64,000 bases of DNA from a candidate division LCP-89 bacterium B3_LCP (GCA_005223185.1 NJBN01000005.1:242668-306667); one strand, 5' to 3'; positions 34,439 through 44,674 are shown, counted from the stretch's first letter. The notes: generated from the sequence alone by a model not told the origin. Numbers and translations: made by a program.

Positions 34439-35231
34439 AACGTTACCTTTAATTCGCAGTCACACAAATGCTAAACCTGATATTGGTATCATTTTGGGTA
34501 CTGGATTAGGAGCATTAGCTAAAGAAATACAGGTGGAAACCACCCTTGAATATGGGGATATACCGCATTTTCCCTTGTCCACGGTGGAAGCTCATGCGGG
34601 CAAACTTATTTTCGGAACTTTGGGTGGAAAATCAGTGGTTGCCATGCAGGGAAGGTTCCACTATTATGAAGGCTATTCCATGAAGCAGATCACCTACCCG
34701 GTACGCGTCATGAAGGAATTGGGCATCCATACGATCCTGATTTCCAACGCCTGCGGGGGAATGAATCCTGTTTACAGCCCCGGTGATCTGATGATCATGG
34801 AAGATCATATCAATTTAATCGGCGACAATCCATTGATCGGTCAAAACGACGATGATTTGGGATCGCGATTCCCGGACATGTCGGAACCATATTCCCGTGA
34901 ATTAATCAATCTGGCGGAAGGGATAGCCTTAGAAAAGGGGATTAAAGTCCAGCGAGGCGTTTACGTCGCTGTAGCTGGCCCCAACCTGGAAACCAGGGCT
35001 GAATACCGTTTCTTGCGCATTATCGGCGCTGACGTTGTGGGCATGTCCACTATCCCGGAATGTATCGTTGCCAATCATGGCGGGATTCGGGTATTCGGAA
35101 TGTCCGTAGTGACCGATGAATGTTTCCCTGAAGCTTTAAAACCGGCTAACATCGAAGATATAATTGAGACGGCTGGCAAGGCGGAACCGAACCTCACCTA
35201 CATAATGAAAACACTGATAAAAAGACTGTGA
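34398..35231 (+). CDS. Purine nucleoside phosphorylase
   Basis: The enzyme splits inosine or guanosine with phosphate to free base and ribose-1-phosphate. It belongs to the trimeric PNP/MTAP family: [12 protein letters not shown] (phosphate loop), [31 protein letters not shown], the substrate loop [30 protein letters not shown] with the conserved Glu and Met, and VTDECFPE. Length fits the family. Start codon choice is uncertain: ATG at 34398 (GAAGAAG upstream) or 34410 (GAGAGA upstream). Both overlap the end of divIVA. Confidence 0.93.
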   Translation: MRESMKNIHQQLAETLPLIRSHTNAKPDIGIILGTGLGALAKEIQVETTLEYGDIPHFPLSTVEAHAGKLIFGTLGGKSVVAMQGRFHYYEGYSMKQITYPVRVMKELGIHTILISNACGGMNPVYSPGDLMIMEDHINLIGDNPLIGQNDDDLGSRFPDMSEPYSRELINLAEGIALEKGIKVQRGVYVAVAGPNLETRAEYRFLRIIGADVVGMSTIPECIVANHGGIRVFGMSVVTDECFPEALKPANIEDIIETAGKAEPNLTYIMKTLIKRL

Positions 35232-35962
35232 TTAAGAGTCTGTTAAAATATTTCGTCATGAGCTTTCTGGGATTGCTGCTAGCAGGAATTAGCCTGGTTG
35301 TAGCAGGGAATCTGGAAGGTTATTACACCGAAGAGCAGGTGCGCAGTTACGACCCTAAATTAGGGCGAGATAAGGTTACAATCCGCAAGACCTTTTATGC
35401 TGGCGATCGCTGGCGAAAAGATGAAGGATGGTATGGAGTTACTATCGCCAGGTTCGATCTGGACCGCATCTATGTACTCGACGTCACCGCTGAAACATAC
35501 GTGGAAATCACGCCGGAATTCCTGCAGAATTTCGCTTCAGAAGGGCTTTCTGCTTTTGGACGTCCAACCGGTGTCGAAGGAGAATATGATTTTCCTGAAG
35601 ATCTGTTCGTACGTACTGACGCCACTAAAGATATAGGTCTCTGGGAATGCTACCAGGTAACAACCAATCCGAAGTACAGGACGGAAAGGAGTCCTTACGT
35701 TGTTTTCTGGTACACAACGGATATTGACTTTCCGGTTCAGATTTATGGTGAACAGTTAAAGCAGATCTTCGGTGATTCACCGGAAGTCAACAAGCTGTTT
35801 AGCAGGTTGAATGAATTCCCGGGTTATCCGGTGCGCACCGAGGCGAATATCCCCAATGGCAACGTGGTTACCATCCTGACCAAGATTGAGCGGGTGACCA
35901 ATATGGATCCGGAACTGTTTGAAGTTCCTAAAAAATACACGAAAGTGGATTTCCCGGATTAA
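35228..35962 (+). CDS. Exported protein of unknown function
   Basis: The 244-residue protein has a signal peptide (about 1-26, GISLVVAG) and a beta-rich mature part with [28 protein letters not shown] and [14 protein letters not shown]. This pattern resembles LolA/DUF4412-like periplasmic proteins, in which an antiparallel sheet senses or carries lipid, but I do not recognise a named family with confidence. Its start overlaps the nucleoside phosphorylase stop by 4 bp, and ileS follows after about 40 bases, so it is part of the housekeeping run. Confidence 0.7.
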   Translation: MIKSLLKYFVMSFLGLLLAGISLVVAGNLEGYYTEEQVRSYDPKLGRDKVTIRKTFYAGDRWRKDEGWYGVTIARFDLDRIYVLDVTAETYVEITPEFLQNFASEGLSAFGRPTGVEGEYDFPEDLFVRTDATKDIGLWECYQVTTNPKYRTERSPYVVFWYTTDIDFPVQIYGEQLKQIFGDSPEVNKLFSRLNEFPGYPVRTEANIPNGNVVTILTKIERVTNMDPELFEVPKKYTKVDFPD

Positions 35963-36003
35963 ATGCCCGGGATTTAAATAGAACCGTAAGATAAGAATAA
36001 TCC

Positions 36004-39000
36004 ATGTTCAAAACTGTTGAAAAGAGCGTGAAATTCCCGGAATTGGAAAAGCGCATTCTGAAGTTCTGGGAAGATAACGATATTCAACGAAAGACCGATT
36101 TACAGCGGGAAAATTGTCCGGAATTCGTTTTTTATGACGGTCCTCCGGGCACCAACGGTAAACCGCACATCGGCCACATGCTGCAGTCCGCATTGAAGGA
36201 CTTATGGCCCCGTTACAAGATCATGAACGGGTACCACGTAGTGCGCAAAGCGGGCTGGGATACGCACGGCTTACCTATTGAACTTACGGCGGAAAAAGAG
36301 CTTAAACTCTTTTCGAAGAAGGACATCCAGAAATACGGCGAAGAAAAATACATTGAACATTGCCGTTCCACCGTGTTCAGGTTCAAAACGCTGTGGGAAG
36401 ATGCGATCAAGCGGATAGGACGTTTCCTGGACATGGATGACCCCTACATGACCCTGACCAATGATTACATCCAGTCGGACTGGTATTTATTGAAATTAGC
36501 CTGGGAACGGAAGCTGGATTCTGATCGTCTGGAGTTGCAGGGTAAGGAGGTCAGTCCCCGGTTTCTGTATCGTGATTACCGCATTTTGCCCTACTGCGCC
36601 CGGTGTGGAACTTCGCTATCGAATTTTGAGGTGGCGGAGGCTTACAAAGACGTACAGGACATCACGTTAACGGTAAAATTTCCCGTCAAAGGTGAAGCAA
36701 ATACCTATTTCGCCGCCTGGACTACGACTGCCTGGACGTTGCTATCCAATGTAGCCCTGGCTGTGGGACCATCGGTAGATTACGTCGCTGTTCGACTATC
36801 CGAAGATACCAAAGGTGGAAAAGCCGGTGAAACTATAATTCTGGCAAAGGAGCGCTTAGAATTCTATAAAGACCATCTTCAGCCTAATGAGATATTGTGG
36901 ACAAAGAAAGGCAAAGAACTGGCAGGGATGGAATATCATCCTCTATGGGATTTTCAAAAAGACGCCAAGGCTCACAGAGTTATCGCCGACGACTATGTCA
37001 CTACCGAGGAAGGTGCTGGTGTAGTTCATTTAGCTCTCTACGGTGAAGATGACTTCCGCATCATCAGGCGCGAAGGATTGCCACTGGTGCAGAATGTGGA
37101 CGATCATGGGTACTGCACCGAAGCTACAGGACCTTATGCGGGGCGATATTTCAAAGATGACTCTTTAGATATAGACATATTGAAGGATCTGCATCAAAGA
37201 AGCCTTCTGTTAGCGAAAGAGAAACACGAACACGCCTATCCGTTCTGTTACCGCTGTGATGCAGCGCTGATGTATTTCGCGCGCCCGGGATGGTTCCTGC
37301 GAACGGCCTCTTACAGCCAGGAAATGCAAACAGCCAACCAACATATAAACTGGCAGCCGGGACACATCAAGCAGGGACGTTTCGGCAATTGGTTGGAAAA
37401 CACTATAGATTGGAACGTAACTCGCGAACGGTATTGGGGCAGTCCCTTCCCCGTGTGGACGTGCGATGGACCGGGTTGCAAGGGAGAAGTGTGCATCGGT
37501 AGCCTAACCGAGTTATTGGAGGCTGCTGGCCATGATGCGGAGAAGATTCTTTACAATGAGAAGATCGGTTCGATTGATCTGCACAAGCCTCTAATTGACC
37601 GGATCAAGATCCCCTGCCCGGAATGTTCCTCGCAGATGACGCGTGAGGACTTTGTGCTGGATTCATGGTTTAACGCGGGCTTGATGTTCATAGGTCAGTG
37701 GGGGTATCCCGCAACGGATGGTTCTAAAGAGATCTTAGAAAAGTTATATCCCGCTGATTTCATCTGCGAAGCGATCGACCAGACCAGAGGTTGGTTTTAT
37801 ACGTTACTGGCAACTTCGACGCTTTTCGCAACCAGCAACCGGATGCCAGAGGACAAATGGTCGTGCTATAAGAACGTCATCTGTACTGAGTTGGTGTTGG
37901 ATGACCAAGGCTTTAAAATGTCGAAGTCCAAGGGTAATGTGATAGACCCTTCAACTCTGTTCGAGGAGTTGGGGGCTGATGCCACCCGGTGGTCATTTTA
38001 CACGTCCAATCCCTGGAATGTCAAGCGATATTCCAAAGAAGCCGTCAAGGAATGCGTGCGCGATATGCTTCTTCCCATGTGGAACGCCTATTCCTTCTTC
38101 GTAACTTACGCTCAGGTGGATGGATGGAAACCGGATGATAAAGAATCTGTGTCAGATCACCCCCTGGATCGATGGTTGTTGGGGGAACTCACCAGGTTAA
38201 ATCAGGACGTTACTGCTGCTCTGGAGAAATATGACGTAGCTCCAGCAGCAGGAGCCTGCACGAAATTCTTAGACCAGCTGACGAATTGGTACATTCGCCG
38301 TTCCAGGAGGCGTTTCTGGAAATCGGACGACGATAAAGATAAGCGAAATGCCTACGCTACTCTGTACCACGCTCTGACTGATTTCACGCTTATCATCGCA
38401 CCTTTTCTGCCGTTTATCAGCGAAGAGATATACCAGAACTTGGTACGCAAGTGCGATACTTCCGCACCTGAATCGGTTCACCTTGCATCCTGGCCCAAAG
38501 CCGCCCTGGGAACCGTTGATGAAGACTTAGCATATAAGATGGACTTAGTCAGAAAGATCGTTCGGTCGGGTCGTGACCTTCGTCAAAAACATCAGATCAA
38601 AGTGCGGCAGCCGTTGCAGGATTTGAAAGTGGTGATTCCTGACGGTGATGAAAACATGCTTGATGATCTGCAGGATCTCATCATCGACGAACTGAACATC
38701 AAGCATTTTCAGGTATTGAAAGACGATGGTGAACTCGTGGTTCTTAGAGCTCAACCGAATTTTAAGGCGTTGGGACCGCGCTTTGGCAAGGATGTCAACA
38801 AAGCAGCTAAAGCGCTGCGAAATCTGTCTGAGGAACAGGTTCGTTTACTTGAAAGCGGTGATGAGGTGGAAGTGAATGGCACGACTTTCACTTCGGAAGA
38901 TGCGTCTATAGAGAGAGCTGCTCCGGATGATCAGGCGGTGAGCGACGCGGAAGGTTTAATTGTGGCGTTATCGCTGCAACTGACACCGGACCTGGTTGCT

Positions 39001-39264
39001 GAAGGGAGAGCCCGCGAAATCGTTCACCATATCCAGAACCTGCGGAAACAGCTTGATTTAGACGTTACGGACCGGATTCAGGTGGGTTACCAAACTGATA
39101 ACGACATGGAAGACGCCATCATCGAGAATACCCAATGGATCATGGCGGAGACGCTGGCGGTGGAAGTGTCACGTTTTGAAAATTCCGGTTCACCGGATAT
39201 TTCACATGTAAAAATAGATGACATCGAAGTTCAATTAAAGATCGACAAGGTGGAAACGAATTAG
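36004..39264 (+). CDS. ileS: Isoleucyl-tRNA synthetase
   Basis: A 1086-residue class I aminoacyl-tRNA synthetase charging tRNA-Ile. The HIGH motif is PHIGH (54-58), the KMSKS motif is at 638-642 (KMSKS), and the editing domain lies between (WTTTAWTLLSNVA, GAGVVHLALYGEDDF). A Cys-rich zinc site is visible in CDGPGCKG and CPECSSQM. The length, the wording around HIGH (YDGPPGTNGKPHIGH) and the C-terminal domain without the FPG-type zinc ribbon of E. coli IleS suggest the eukaryote-like type 2 IleRS, a form often mupirocin-tolerant; that sub-type is inferred by eye. Confidence 0.95.
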   Translation: MFKTVEKSVKFPELEKRILKFWEDNDIQRKTDLQRENCPEFVFYDGPPGTNGKPHIGHMLQSALKDLWPRYKIMNGYHVVRKAGWDTHGLPIELTAEKELKLFSKKDIQKYGEEKYIEHCRSTVFRFKTLWEDAIKRIGRFLDMDDPYMTLTNDYIQSDWYLLKLAWERKLDSDRLELQGKEVSPRFLYRDYRILPYCARCGTSLSNFEVAEAYKDVQDITLTVKFPVKGEANTYFAAWTTTAWTLLSNVALAVGPSVDYVAVRLSEDTKGGKAGETIILAKERLEFYKDHLQPNEILWTKKGKELAGMEYHPLWDFQKDAKAHRVIADDYVTTEEGAGVVHLALYGEDDFRIIRREGLPLVQNVDDHGYCTEATGPYAGRYFKDDSLDIDILKDLHQRSLLLAKEKHEHAYPFCYRCDAALMYFARPGWFLRTASYSQEMQTANQHINWQPGHIKQGRFGNWLENTIDWNVTRERYWGSPFPVWTCDGPGCKGEVCIGSLTELLEAAGHDAEKILYNEKIGSIDLHKPLIDRIKIPCPECSSQMTREDFVLDSWFNAGLMFIGQWGYPATDGSKEILEKLYPADFICEAIDQTRGWFYTLLATSTLFATSNRMPEDKWSCYKNVICTELVLDDQGFKMSKSKGNVIDPSTLFEELGADATRWSFYTSNPWNVKRYSKEAVKECVRDMLLPMWNAYSFFVTYAQVDGWKPDDKESVSDHPLDRWLLGELTRLNQDVTAALEKYDVAPAAGACTKFLDQLTNWYIRRSRRRFWKSDDDKDKRNAYATLYHALTDFTLIIAPFLPFISEEIYQNLVRKCDTSAPESVHLASWPKAALGTVDEDLAYKMDLVRKIVRSGRDLRQKHQIKVRQPLQDLKVVIPDGDENMLDDLQDLIIDELNIKHFQVLKDDGELVVLRAQPNFKALGPRFGKDVNKAAKALRNLSEEQVRLLESGDEVEVNGTTFTSEDASIERAAPDDQAVSDAEGLIVALSLQLTPDLVAEGRAREIVHHIQNLRKQLDLDVTDRIQVGYQTDNDMEDAIIENTQWIMAETLAVEVSRFENSGSPDISHVKIDDIEVQLKIDKVETN

Positions 39265-39276
39265 TTGGAGATAATG

Positions 39277-39681
39277 ATGCCAAAGGAAAAGAGTAAAAAG
39301 AAACCCGGAGTCTTCAGCAAGAGAGATCTACCGCACTTCAAAAAACTGATTCTGAAGAAGCGGGAGAACTTGCTGGATAAGCTTAGCAATCTGAAAGAGA
39401 AAACTCTGGAAAAATCCTATCAGGATTATACTGGCGAGCACTCGACTTATTCATTTCACATGGCAGATCAAGGTACGGACGCGCAGGAACGCGAAAAAGC
39501 TTTCATGTTTGCTTCGCGGGAAGGACGGTACCTGAGTTATTTAGATCGTGCCCTGGAATTGATCGAAGAGGGGAAATACGGTTTCTGCAACGAATGCGGT
39601 GAACCTATTGCCAAAGCCAGACTGGAAGCAGTCCCTACAGCCAAGCTATGCGTTGAATGCAAATCGAAGAAAGAAGAATAA
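39277..39681 (+). CDS. DksA/TraR-type C4 zinc finger protein
   Basis: The 134-residue protein has a basic N-terminus, a coiled-coil region (about 20-85) and a C-terminal zinc finger with four Cys (CNECGEPIAKARLEAVP and LCVECK). DksA-like proteins bind in the RNA polymerase secondary channel and modulate transcription, often with ppGpp; members located between ileS and lspA are widespread. The coiled-coil tip DxA motif is not obvious here, so its effect may differ. I choose the ATG at 39277, 6 bases after GGAG, over an upstream TTG. Confidence 0.9.
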   Translation: MPKEKSKKKPGVFSKRDLPHFKKLILKKRENLLDKLSNLKEKTLEKSYQDYTGEHSTYSFHMADQGTDAQEREKAFMFASREGRYLSYLDRALELIEEGKYGFCNECGEPIAKARLEAVPTAKLCVECKSKKEE

Positions 39682-39720
39682 GCTTTAGTTACATTTCACC
39701 TGTGCGGGGATGCAATTTCA

Positions 39721-40284
39721 GTGAGATTAACAAATTTAATCTACCTATGGCCCACTCTTGCCGTATTGATCTTTGATCAATTGAGTAAGCACTTTGTACG
39801 ATCCAGTATGAACCTTGGTGAAACTATTAACGTTATCGGAGAGGAATTCTTCAAATTAACTTATGTACAAAACAGCGGCATCGCATTTGGACTCAAACCG
39901 GGAAGTCCGCTTTCATTAATAATTTTCAGCTCTTTAGCATCGATAGTGATTTTGTACATTCTGTTGACCAGTCATAAAAATCATTCATTGGCAAAACCGA
40001 AAACTGTCAGAATTTCATTAGCTTTGATATTGGGCGGGGCAATCGGAAATCTGATAGATCGAATTCATTCAGGTAGAGTTACCGATTTTTTAGATTTCGA
40101 TTTTCCTGATTTCATCATGACGCGCTGGCCCATATTCAACATAGCTGACAGCGCCGTAACTGTGGGCGTCTCCATTTGGTGTATATATCTGCTCTTTACT
40201 TCAGGCGATAAGAAGGAGAAACTGGCAGAATCTGTCAAGCAGAATGATACATATACATCGGAGATAGACTCTCCTGAAATTTGA
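39721..40284 (+). CDS. lspA: Lipoprotein signal peptidase (signal peptidase II)
   Basis: An inner-membrane aspartyl protease of 187 residues that removes signal peptides from prolipoproteins after diacylglyceryl transfer. Four hydrophobic segments, FDQLSKHFV, VQNSGIAFGL, GGAIGNLIDRI and FNIADSAVTVG (with the two catalytic Asp) are present. The start is GTG. Several lipoproteins in this window are its expected substrates. It sits between the DksA-like gene and rluD, overlapping or abutting the latter. Confidence 0.96.
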   Translation: MRLTNLIYLWPTLAVLIFDQLSKHFVRSSMNLGETINVIGEEFFKLTYVQNSGIAFGLKPGSPLSLIIFSSLASIVILYILLTSHKNHSLAKPKTVRISLALILGGAIGNLIDRIHSGRVTDFLDFDFPDFIMTRWPIFNIADSAVTVGVSIWCIYLLFTSGDKKEKLAESVKQNDTYTSEIDSPEI

Positions 40285-40286
40285 TC

Positions 40287-41276
40287 ATGGAGGAGACACC
40301 TACAGATTTTCGTGAAATTCAGTTAACGATTAAAACCCACCAGACCGATCAACGTTTGGATAGTTACTTAGCCAAGCAGATCGGTAACCTATCCCGCAGC
40401 CGCATACGAAAACTCATCGATGGCGATCTCATCACTATAAACGATGAACGAGCCAAACCTTCTCACTTAGTCAAATGGGGTGAAGAAGTAATCGTTCGCA
40501 TTCCAGGCCCCAAGCCTTCCCCTCTTACCGCAGAAGCAATTCCTCTGGATATATGTTATGAAGATTCTCACCTTATCGTGGTAAATAAGCCTGCTGGAAT
40601 GGTTGTCCATCCCGCATACGGACACCCATCCGGGACTCTGGTTAATGCGCTGCTCTACCATTGCCAGGATTTGGCAGGTATCGGCGGTGAGATGCGCCCC
40701 GGATTGGTGCATAGAATAGACAAGGATACTTCGGGTCTTTTGGTTGTAGCGAAGACCGAACAGACCCTTTCAGGACTTTCCAAACAGTTCAAGAAAAAGA
40801 CAAGCGAGAGGCTATATAAGGCGATTGTGTGGGGACATTTACAGCCACCTGAGGGCAGAGTTGACGCTCCTCTGGGTAGATCTCCCCGTGACAGAAAGAT
40901 CTTCAGTGTGGTTCAGAGCGGAAAAACCGCAGCGACGAAATATTGGACGCTGGAAAGGTTTGAACTCTTCTCGCTACTTCAACTTCAGTTGGAAACAGGA
41001 CGAACGCATCAGATCAGGATTCATATGCTGCATGCCGGACACCCGGTACTGGGCGATCCTCAATACGGCGGGCGCAACCGGCGGTTGGGACCGCTTACTT
41101 CCGCTCAGAGGCGCTTTGTCGCGGAGATTTTCGAGATCCTGCCACGGCAGGCATTACATGCTGCAGTGCTTTCATTCATTCATCCAGCGACTGGGGAAAC
41201 GCTGAGGTTTGAAAGTGAGTTTCCGGAGGATATTCAGCAGGTGTTGCAGCTAATCAGGAGTAGAAATAGACATTAA
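40287..41276 (+). CDS. rluD: Pseudouridine synthase RluD family
   Basis: The enzyme isomerises uridine to pseudouridine in 23S rRNA. An S4-like RNA-binding domain (about 15-75, LDSYLAKQIGNLSRSRIRKLIDGG-like) is followed by the catalytic domain with HRIDKDTSGLLVVAKT (catalytic Asp), LYKAIVWG and LETGRTHQIRIHMLHAGHPVLGDPQYG. Length is normal, about 330 residues. The ATG at 40287 is preferred; an in-frame TTG two codons earlier overlaps the lspA stop. A modest hairpin with T-run follows. Confidence 0.95.
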   Translation: MEETPTDFREIQLTIKTHQTDQRLDSYLAKQIGNLSRSRIRKLIDGDLITINDERAKPSHLVKWGEEVIVRIPGPKPSPLTAEAIPLDICYEDSHLIVVNKPAGMVVHPAYGHPSGTLVNALLYHCQDLAGIGGEMRPGLVHRIDKDTSGLLVVAKTEQTLSGLSKQFKKKTSERLYKAIVWGHLQPPEGRVDAPLGRSPRDRKIFSVVQSGKTAATKYWTLERFELFSLLQLQLETGRTHQIRIHMLHAGHPVLGDPQYGGRNRRLGPLTSAQRRFVAEIFEILPRQALHAAVLSFIHPATGETLRFESEFPEDIQQVLQLIRSRNRH

Positions 41277-41291
41277 AGGTAATTTTATAAC

Positions 41292-41314
41292 ATCCCATAG
41301 TTAGGGATATTTTT
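41292..41314 (+). terminator. Weak intrinsic terminator after rluD
   Basis: ATCCC (41292-41296) pairs with GGGAT (41304-41308), followed by a T-rich run. The five-pair stem is short. Confidence 0.45.
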
Positions 41315-41315
41315 C

Positions 41316-41344
41316 TTGCTTCAGGCGTTAAATTATAGTAGATT
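41316..41344 (+). promoter_or_regulatory. Possible tatA promoter
   Basis: TTGCTT (41316-41321), 17 bases, TAGATT (41339-41344). The predicted start lies only a few bases before the GGAGG site, so the leader would be very short. Confidence 0.45.
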
Positions 41345-41363
41345 AAAGAAAAAGGAGGTTCTT

Positions 41364-41561
41364 TTGGGCTTAGGTCATTGGGAAATCTTAGCGATTGTCC
41401 TCGCCGTATTGCTTATCTTCGGGGGGCGGAAAATCCCTGAGCTTATGAAAGGGGTTGGCAGCGGTATGCGCGAATTCAAGCAGGGCTTACGCGGCGAAAG
41501 CGATGGCAATACGCCGGTAGCCAAAGAGGAAAACGGCGAAAATCAAGCATCATCCACCTAA
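41364..41561 (+). CDS. tatA: Sec-independent translocase protein TatA
   Basis: A small single-span protein (65 residues) that forms the pore of the twin-arginine translocation system. The membrane helix ([17 protein letters not shown]), the FGxxKIPEL hinge and the amphipathic helix ([17 protein letters not shown]) are diagnostic. The start is TTG with GGAGG 5 bases upstream. The stop overlaps the convergent suhB stop by 4 bp. tatC is not in the window. Tat-type signals on the DUF362 and radical SAM proteins fit a working system. Confidence 0.93.
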   Translation: MGLGHWEILAIVLAVLLIFGGRKIPELMKGVGSGMREFKQGLRGESDGNTPVAKEENGENQASST

Positions 41562-42367
41562 GAGTCGCCGACATTTTCCTTGATAATTTCGATCAATGCG
41601 GGATGCAAGTGCGGGTTAGCGCCAACTACATTCCCTGCGGATAGGTATATATTATCTCCTCTGAAGCTGGTGAACAAACCACCAGCTTCTTTTATTATCA
41701 GACCACCAGCGGCGATATCCCAAGGGGACAAGCGATGTTCCCAGAAGCCATCGAACACTCCTTCTGCCGTCCAGCACAGGTCCAAAGATGCAGCACCAGC
41801 TCGCCGGATACCGGAACAACGCAGAAATATCTTTTCAAAGGTCTTCAGATACAACCCCAATTCATCTTTAGCGCGGAAGGGAAAACCGGTAGCAATCAGG
41901 CAGGTTGTTAGCTCCTGCTTCTTGCTAACGGTGATTCTCTCCCCATTTCTATATGCTCCCTTCTCCTTGAACGCCGTCCACAGATCACCAGTGGGCGGAT
42001 GAAAGACAGCACCAGCGATTATCTCACCCCACTCACTACCGGGGATACAGCGTTCCAGAGCCGCGGAAACTCCGAAAATAGACAGGCGCTGCAGATAGTT
42101 CGTGGTTCCATCCAACGGATCCACGATCCAACGGTAGGATTTTCCTTCATCATCCTGACCCATCTCCTCGCCCAAGAAGGTTGAATCAGGCAATTCCTTC
42201 AGCAGGAAAGCGCGCATGGTTTCTTCGCTTTCGCGATCGACGTCGGAAACGTAATCTGCGGTGCCTTTTGCACGGGCTTTGGAGATATCAACTTTGCCGA
42301 AATGGCGGTTTAAGACGTCTCCACCCAGGCGGACGGCTTCGACAGAAATATCGATCAAATCTTTCAT
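41558..42367 (-). CDS. suhB: Inositol monophosphatase family protein
   Basis: A 269-residue magnesium-dependent phosphatase of the IMPase/SuhB family. Metal-binding motifs are [19 protein letters not shown] and the C-terminal [17 protein letters not shown], all intact. Substrates may include inositol phosphates or related sugar phosphates. SuhB also acts in rRNA antitermination in some bacteria, which cannot be judged here. It converges with tatA with overlapping stop codons. Confidence 0.93.
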   Translation of the reverse strand: MKDLIDISVEAVRLGGDVLNRHFGKVDISKARAKGTADYVSDVDRESEETMRAFLLKELPDSTFLGEEMGQDDEGKSYRWIVDPLDGTTNYLQRLSIFGVSAALERCIPGSEWGEIIAGAVFHPPTGDLWTAFKEKGAYRNGERITVSKKQELTTCLIATGFPFRAKDELGLYLKTFEKIFLRCSGIRRAGAASLDLCWTAEGVFDGFWEHRLSPWDIAAGGLIIKEAGGLFTSFRGDNIYLSAGNVVGANPHLHPALIEIIKENVGDS

Positions 42368-42420
42368 TTGATTGCGGAAGATTATGGTTTTACGGTATGT
42401 GTGGCCAATAAAAGGGAAAT

Positions 42421-43584
42421 TTAGCCGTGTCCCATCGGCGGCGTCGATCCCGGAGGCTGGGGTGGCTCTGGTGTTTCCACTTTTTCTTTTCCTCTACGCT
42501 TAATACGTATCGCCAGATAGGAAGCCAAAATGATGATTAAGAATCCGGCTATGCGTTCAGTGAAAATCAGCACACTGAAAGCTGAGAGCATTATATCATC
42601 ATCTGACAGATCTTCACCTGTAAATTCCCAAAGAAGTAATCCATCATCATCGATTTCGGTATTGGAATTTAATAGTTTGCCTGGAATTTCGACCTGAACT
42701 TCAAAGGATTCATCTACCAGATCTTCACTAACCTGATGGCGGAATTCGAGCAATTCGCTGATATTGGCAATTTCCGCCTGCAGGGTGGAATCTCCGATAA
42801 AGTTCAGATTTTCCAGAAGAATTGGCAACGCCTGAGGTTCGATCTCATCCCACCATTCCAGATCAGCAAAATCTAACGATTCCATCTGGCGATTGGAAGC
42901 TATCTTCCCAATTAAGGCATCCGCTTCAACCAGAGCAGAATCCACCCAGGATTGAGGGACCTGGATATCCGGATGCATATTGATGGATCTCTCCAAGATT
43001 TCACGGATGCGCAGCTTGTATCTCTCTGTGTTCCAGATCAGTACACCTGCTGCGAATTTCTCTTCCAAAACAGCGCGCTCCTCTTCCGTCAGAGTGCTAT
43101 CTGAATCGGAATCCAGAATTCGACATTCTTCCGGAATATAATCCCACCTGTCACCCTCGATCTGCATCCGCTGCCTGCCGCGAAAAACGCACTGGAACTT
43201 ATAAGTGGACAGGAAAAAAAGGGATGTGCTGTTTAAACCCGCTGGATGACGCAGTAAAACGTCACCCCAGGGCGCCTCTTTTAAACTTAGAGTGCGCGGT
43301 AGTTGGTCATTATGGAAGCGTACGGTTGCTTTAAGTACATAGTTTTCGGTACCAGAACTGTCTCGCTCCGTCCAGGTATCTATATGGTACAATAAGGTAT
43401 CAGGATAACTGGCTTGCGGTTCATATATATCCAGACTGTCACCGCGGGCTGTGTAGGTAAAATCGCAATATCCATCTACGTTGAACTTATAGAGGTAGTG
43501 GTGCTCAACGCAGCCACTCAATCCTATTATAAACAGTATAATAGGTATAAGTACTAAGAAAATTCCACTTCTTTTATTCGACAT
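42421..43584 (-). CDS. Lipoprotein with C-terminal transmembrane anchor, unknown function
   Basis: From the ATG at 43584 the protein has 387 residues. A lipoprotein signal has Cys25 in GLSGC, an N-terminal beta-rich region (YLYKFNVDGYCDFTYTARGDS), an acidic helical middle, a second hydrophobic span near the end (IAGFLIIILASYLAIRIKRRG) and a Pro-rich tail (EPPQPPGSTPP). The start lies within the end of the upstream GNAT gene (31 bases of overlap); another ATG 12 bases upstream is possible. I recognise no family. The topology, lipid at one end and a membrane span at the other, would anchor it twice. Confidence 0.7.
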   Translation of the reverse strand: MSNKRSGIFLVLIPIILFIIGLSGCVEHHYLYKFNVDGYCDFTYTARGDSLDIYEPQASYPDTLLYHIDTWTERDSSGTENYVLKATVRFHNDQLPRTLSLKEAPWGDVLLRHPAGLNSTSLFFLSTYKFQCVFRGRQRMQIEGDRWDYIPEECRILDSDSDSTLTEEERAVLEEKFAAGVLIWNTERYKLRIREILERSINMHPDIQVPQSWVDSALVEADALIGKIASNRQMESLDFADLEWWDEIEPQALPILLENLNFIGDSTLQAEIANISELLEFRHQVSEDLVDESFEVQVEIPGKLLNSNTEIDDDGLLLWEFTGEDLSDDDIMLSAFSVLIFTERIAGFLIIILASYLAIRIKRRGKEKVETPEPPQPPGSTPPMGHG

Positions 43585-44213
43585 ATCATCACCCATGTTA
43601 AAAGTTCCAGATGATTTTTCAGATACCTGGTGCCGTCGATAGAACCGCGACTCATTAGAAGAGCTTCCAGTTTCAGATTGTCTTCAACTTGCCAGAATTG
43701 CGCTACTTTTTCAAATCCCAGGCGATTGTAGAGGCTTATCGCTTTGGCGTTTACAAAGTCAACTTCCAGCATAATTTCGTTCAGGTCAAGCGTGTGAGCA
43801 GCCCAGGGCAGCACCATCTTCAGGGTTCGATACCCATATCCGCGTGATACCTGATCGGCGGCGAAACAGATGCCTAACTCAGCCATGGAAGAAGAGCCCC
43901 GCACCGGTTTTAAGGAGACATACCCGATCATTTGTCCAGAGGCGTTTTCTATGCCTAAGCGCAAGCGGTCTTTCAGTCGTTGGAACGATAAATCGTTTTC
44001 AAATGTTCCCTTGGGTAAAAAGTTGAATTTCAATAAAAAAGGATCAGTATGCTTAGCCCAAACCTGACGCTTCTCTTCATCATTGCGCTTGAAGGTGCGC
44101 ACGCAAAGTTCTCCATCAGAAAGCGGTAATCCCGCTATCGGGGGAGAATCGAGCTTAAAATCAGAGAGGCGGCGCACCCACTGATGGAGATAATCTTTGC
44201 TGATGGCTTTCAC
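43554..44213 (-). CDS. GNAT-family acetyltransferase
   Basis: A 219-residue acetyl-CoA-dependent N-acetyltransferase of the RimJ/RimL-like branch. The acetyl-CoA region is seen as SMAELGICFAADQVSRGYGYRTLKMVLPWA, followed by LNEIMLEVDFVNAKAISLYNRLGFEKVAQF. The Q/RxxGxG/A loop is slightly degenerate (SRGYGY), as in many RimJ-like proteins. Substrate unknown. The gene's 3' end overlaps the lipoprotein gene, suggesting co-transcription from the promoter near 44504-44532. Confidence 0.88.
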   Translation of the reverse strand: MKAISKDYLHQWVRRLSDFKLDSPPIAGLPLSDGELCVRTFKRNDEEKRQVWAKHTDPFLLKFNFLPKGTFENDLSFQRLKDRLRLGIENASGQMIGYVSLKPVRGSSSMAELGICFAADQVSRGYGYRTLKMVLPWAAHTLDLNEIMLEVDFVNAKAISLYNRLGFEKVAQFWQVEDNLKLEALLMSRGSIDGTRYLKNHLELLTWVMICRIKEVEFS

Positions 44214-44503
44214 AGGATTTGGTTTAATAGTTTATGACTACCTGCACTCAACCCGGGACATCCTGACTTCGTCAGCCACCCTTGAGGGCTGTCCCGGTTA
44301 CTCCCCCGGTATCTATCGTCTAACAGGACATGCTTCGTCTCGCCTGCGGCGATCCAGAAGCATGCCACCCATCGAGATTGATTAGATTGGAGCTTTATAA
44401 TAAACCTGACCCGGAAGGATCAGGCCGCCCTGGCCGGCGTTAACGGCAGACAAGCTAACGCGCTACCTGTTAAGATAATAGATCAAGGTCTATCAATTAT
44501 TGA
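44214..44503. repeat. Leader region with two dispersed repeats upstream of the GNAT gene
   Basis: No gene. A GGGACATCC...GGCTGTCCC element (44252-44297) and a CATGCTTCGTCTCGCCTGCG element ending AGCATGCCACCC (44325-44370) are copies of those at 121-171 and 32551-32595. If the promoter at 44504-44532 is used, both are transcribed as the GNAT leader. Confidence 0.75.
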
Positions 44504-44532
44504 AATATATAATTTTGAAAGCTTAAAGTCAA
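44504..44532 (-). promoter_or_regulatory. Promoter for the GNAT-lipoprotein unit
   Basis: Minus strand TTGACT (44527-44532), 17 bases, TATATT (44504-44509), a full match to the local pattern, about 285 bases upstream of the GNAT start. Confidence 0.65.
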
Positions 44533-44608
44533 GGAAAGAGTTCTATTACACTGGCATTACTCAGAAGAAGTGAATTCTTTTCCGCGTACCGATGCATTTG
44601 ATTTTGGC

Positions 44609-44637
44609 TTGCTTTTAGATGAAAATTCCTTTATCTT
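44609..44637 (+). promoter_or_regulatory. Possible promoter of the AMIN-receiver gene
   Basis: TTGCTT (44609-44614), 17 bases, TATCTT (44632-44637), about 35 bases before the start codon. Confidence 0.45.
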
Positions 44638-44674
44638 TTCCAGATATGACAAACTTCACTGACAGGAGCGATCC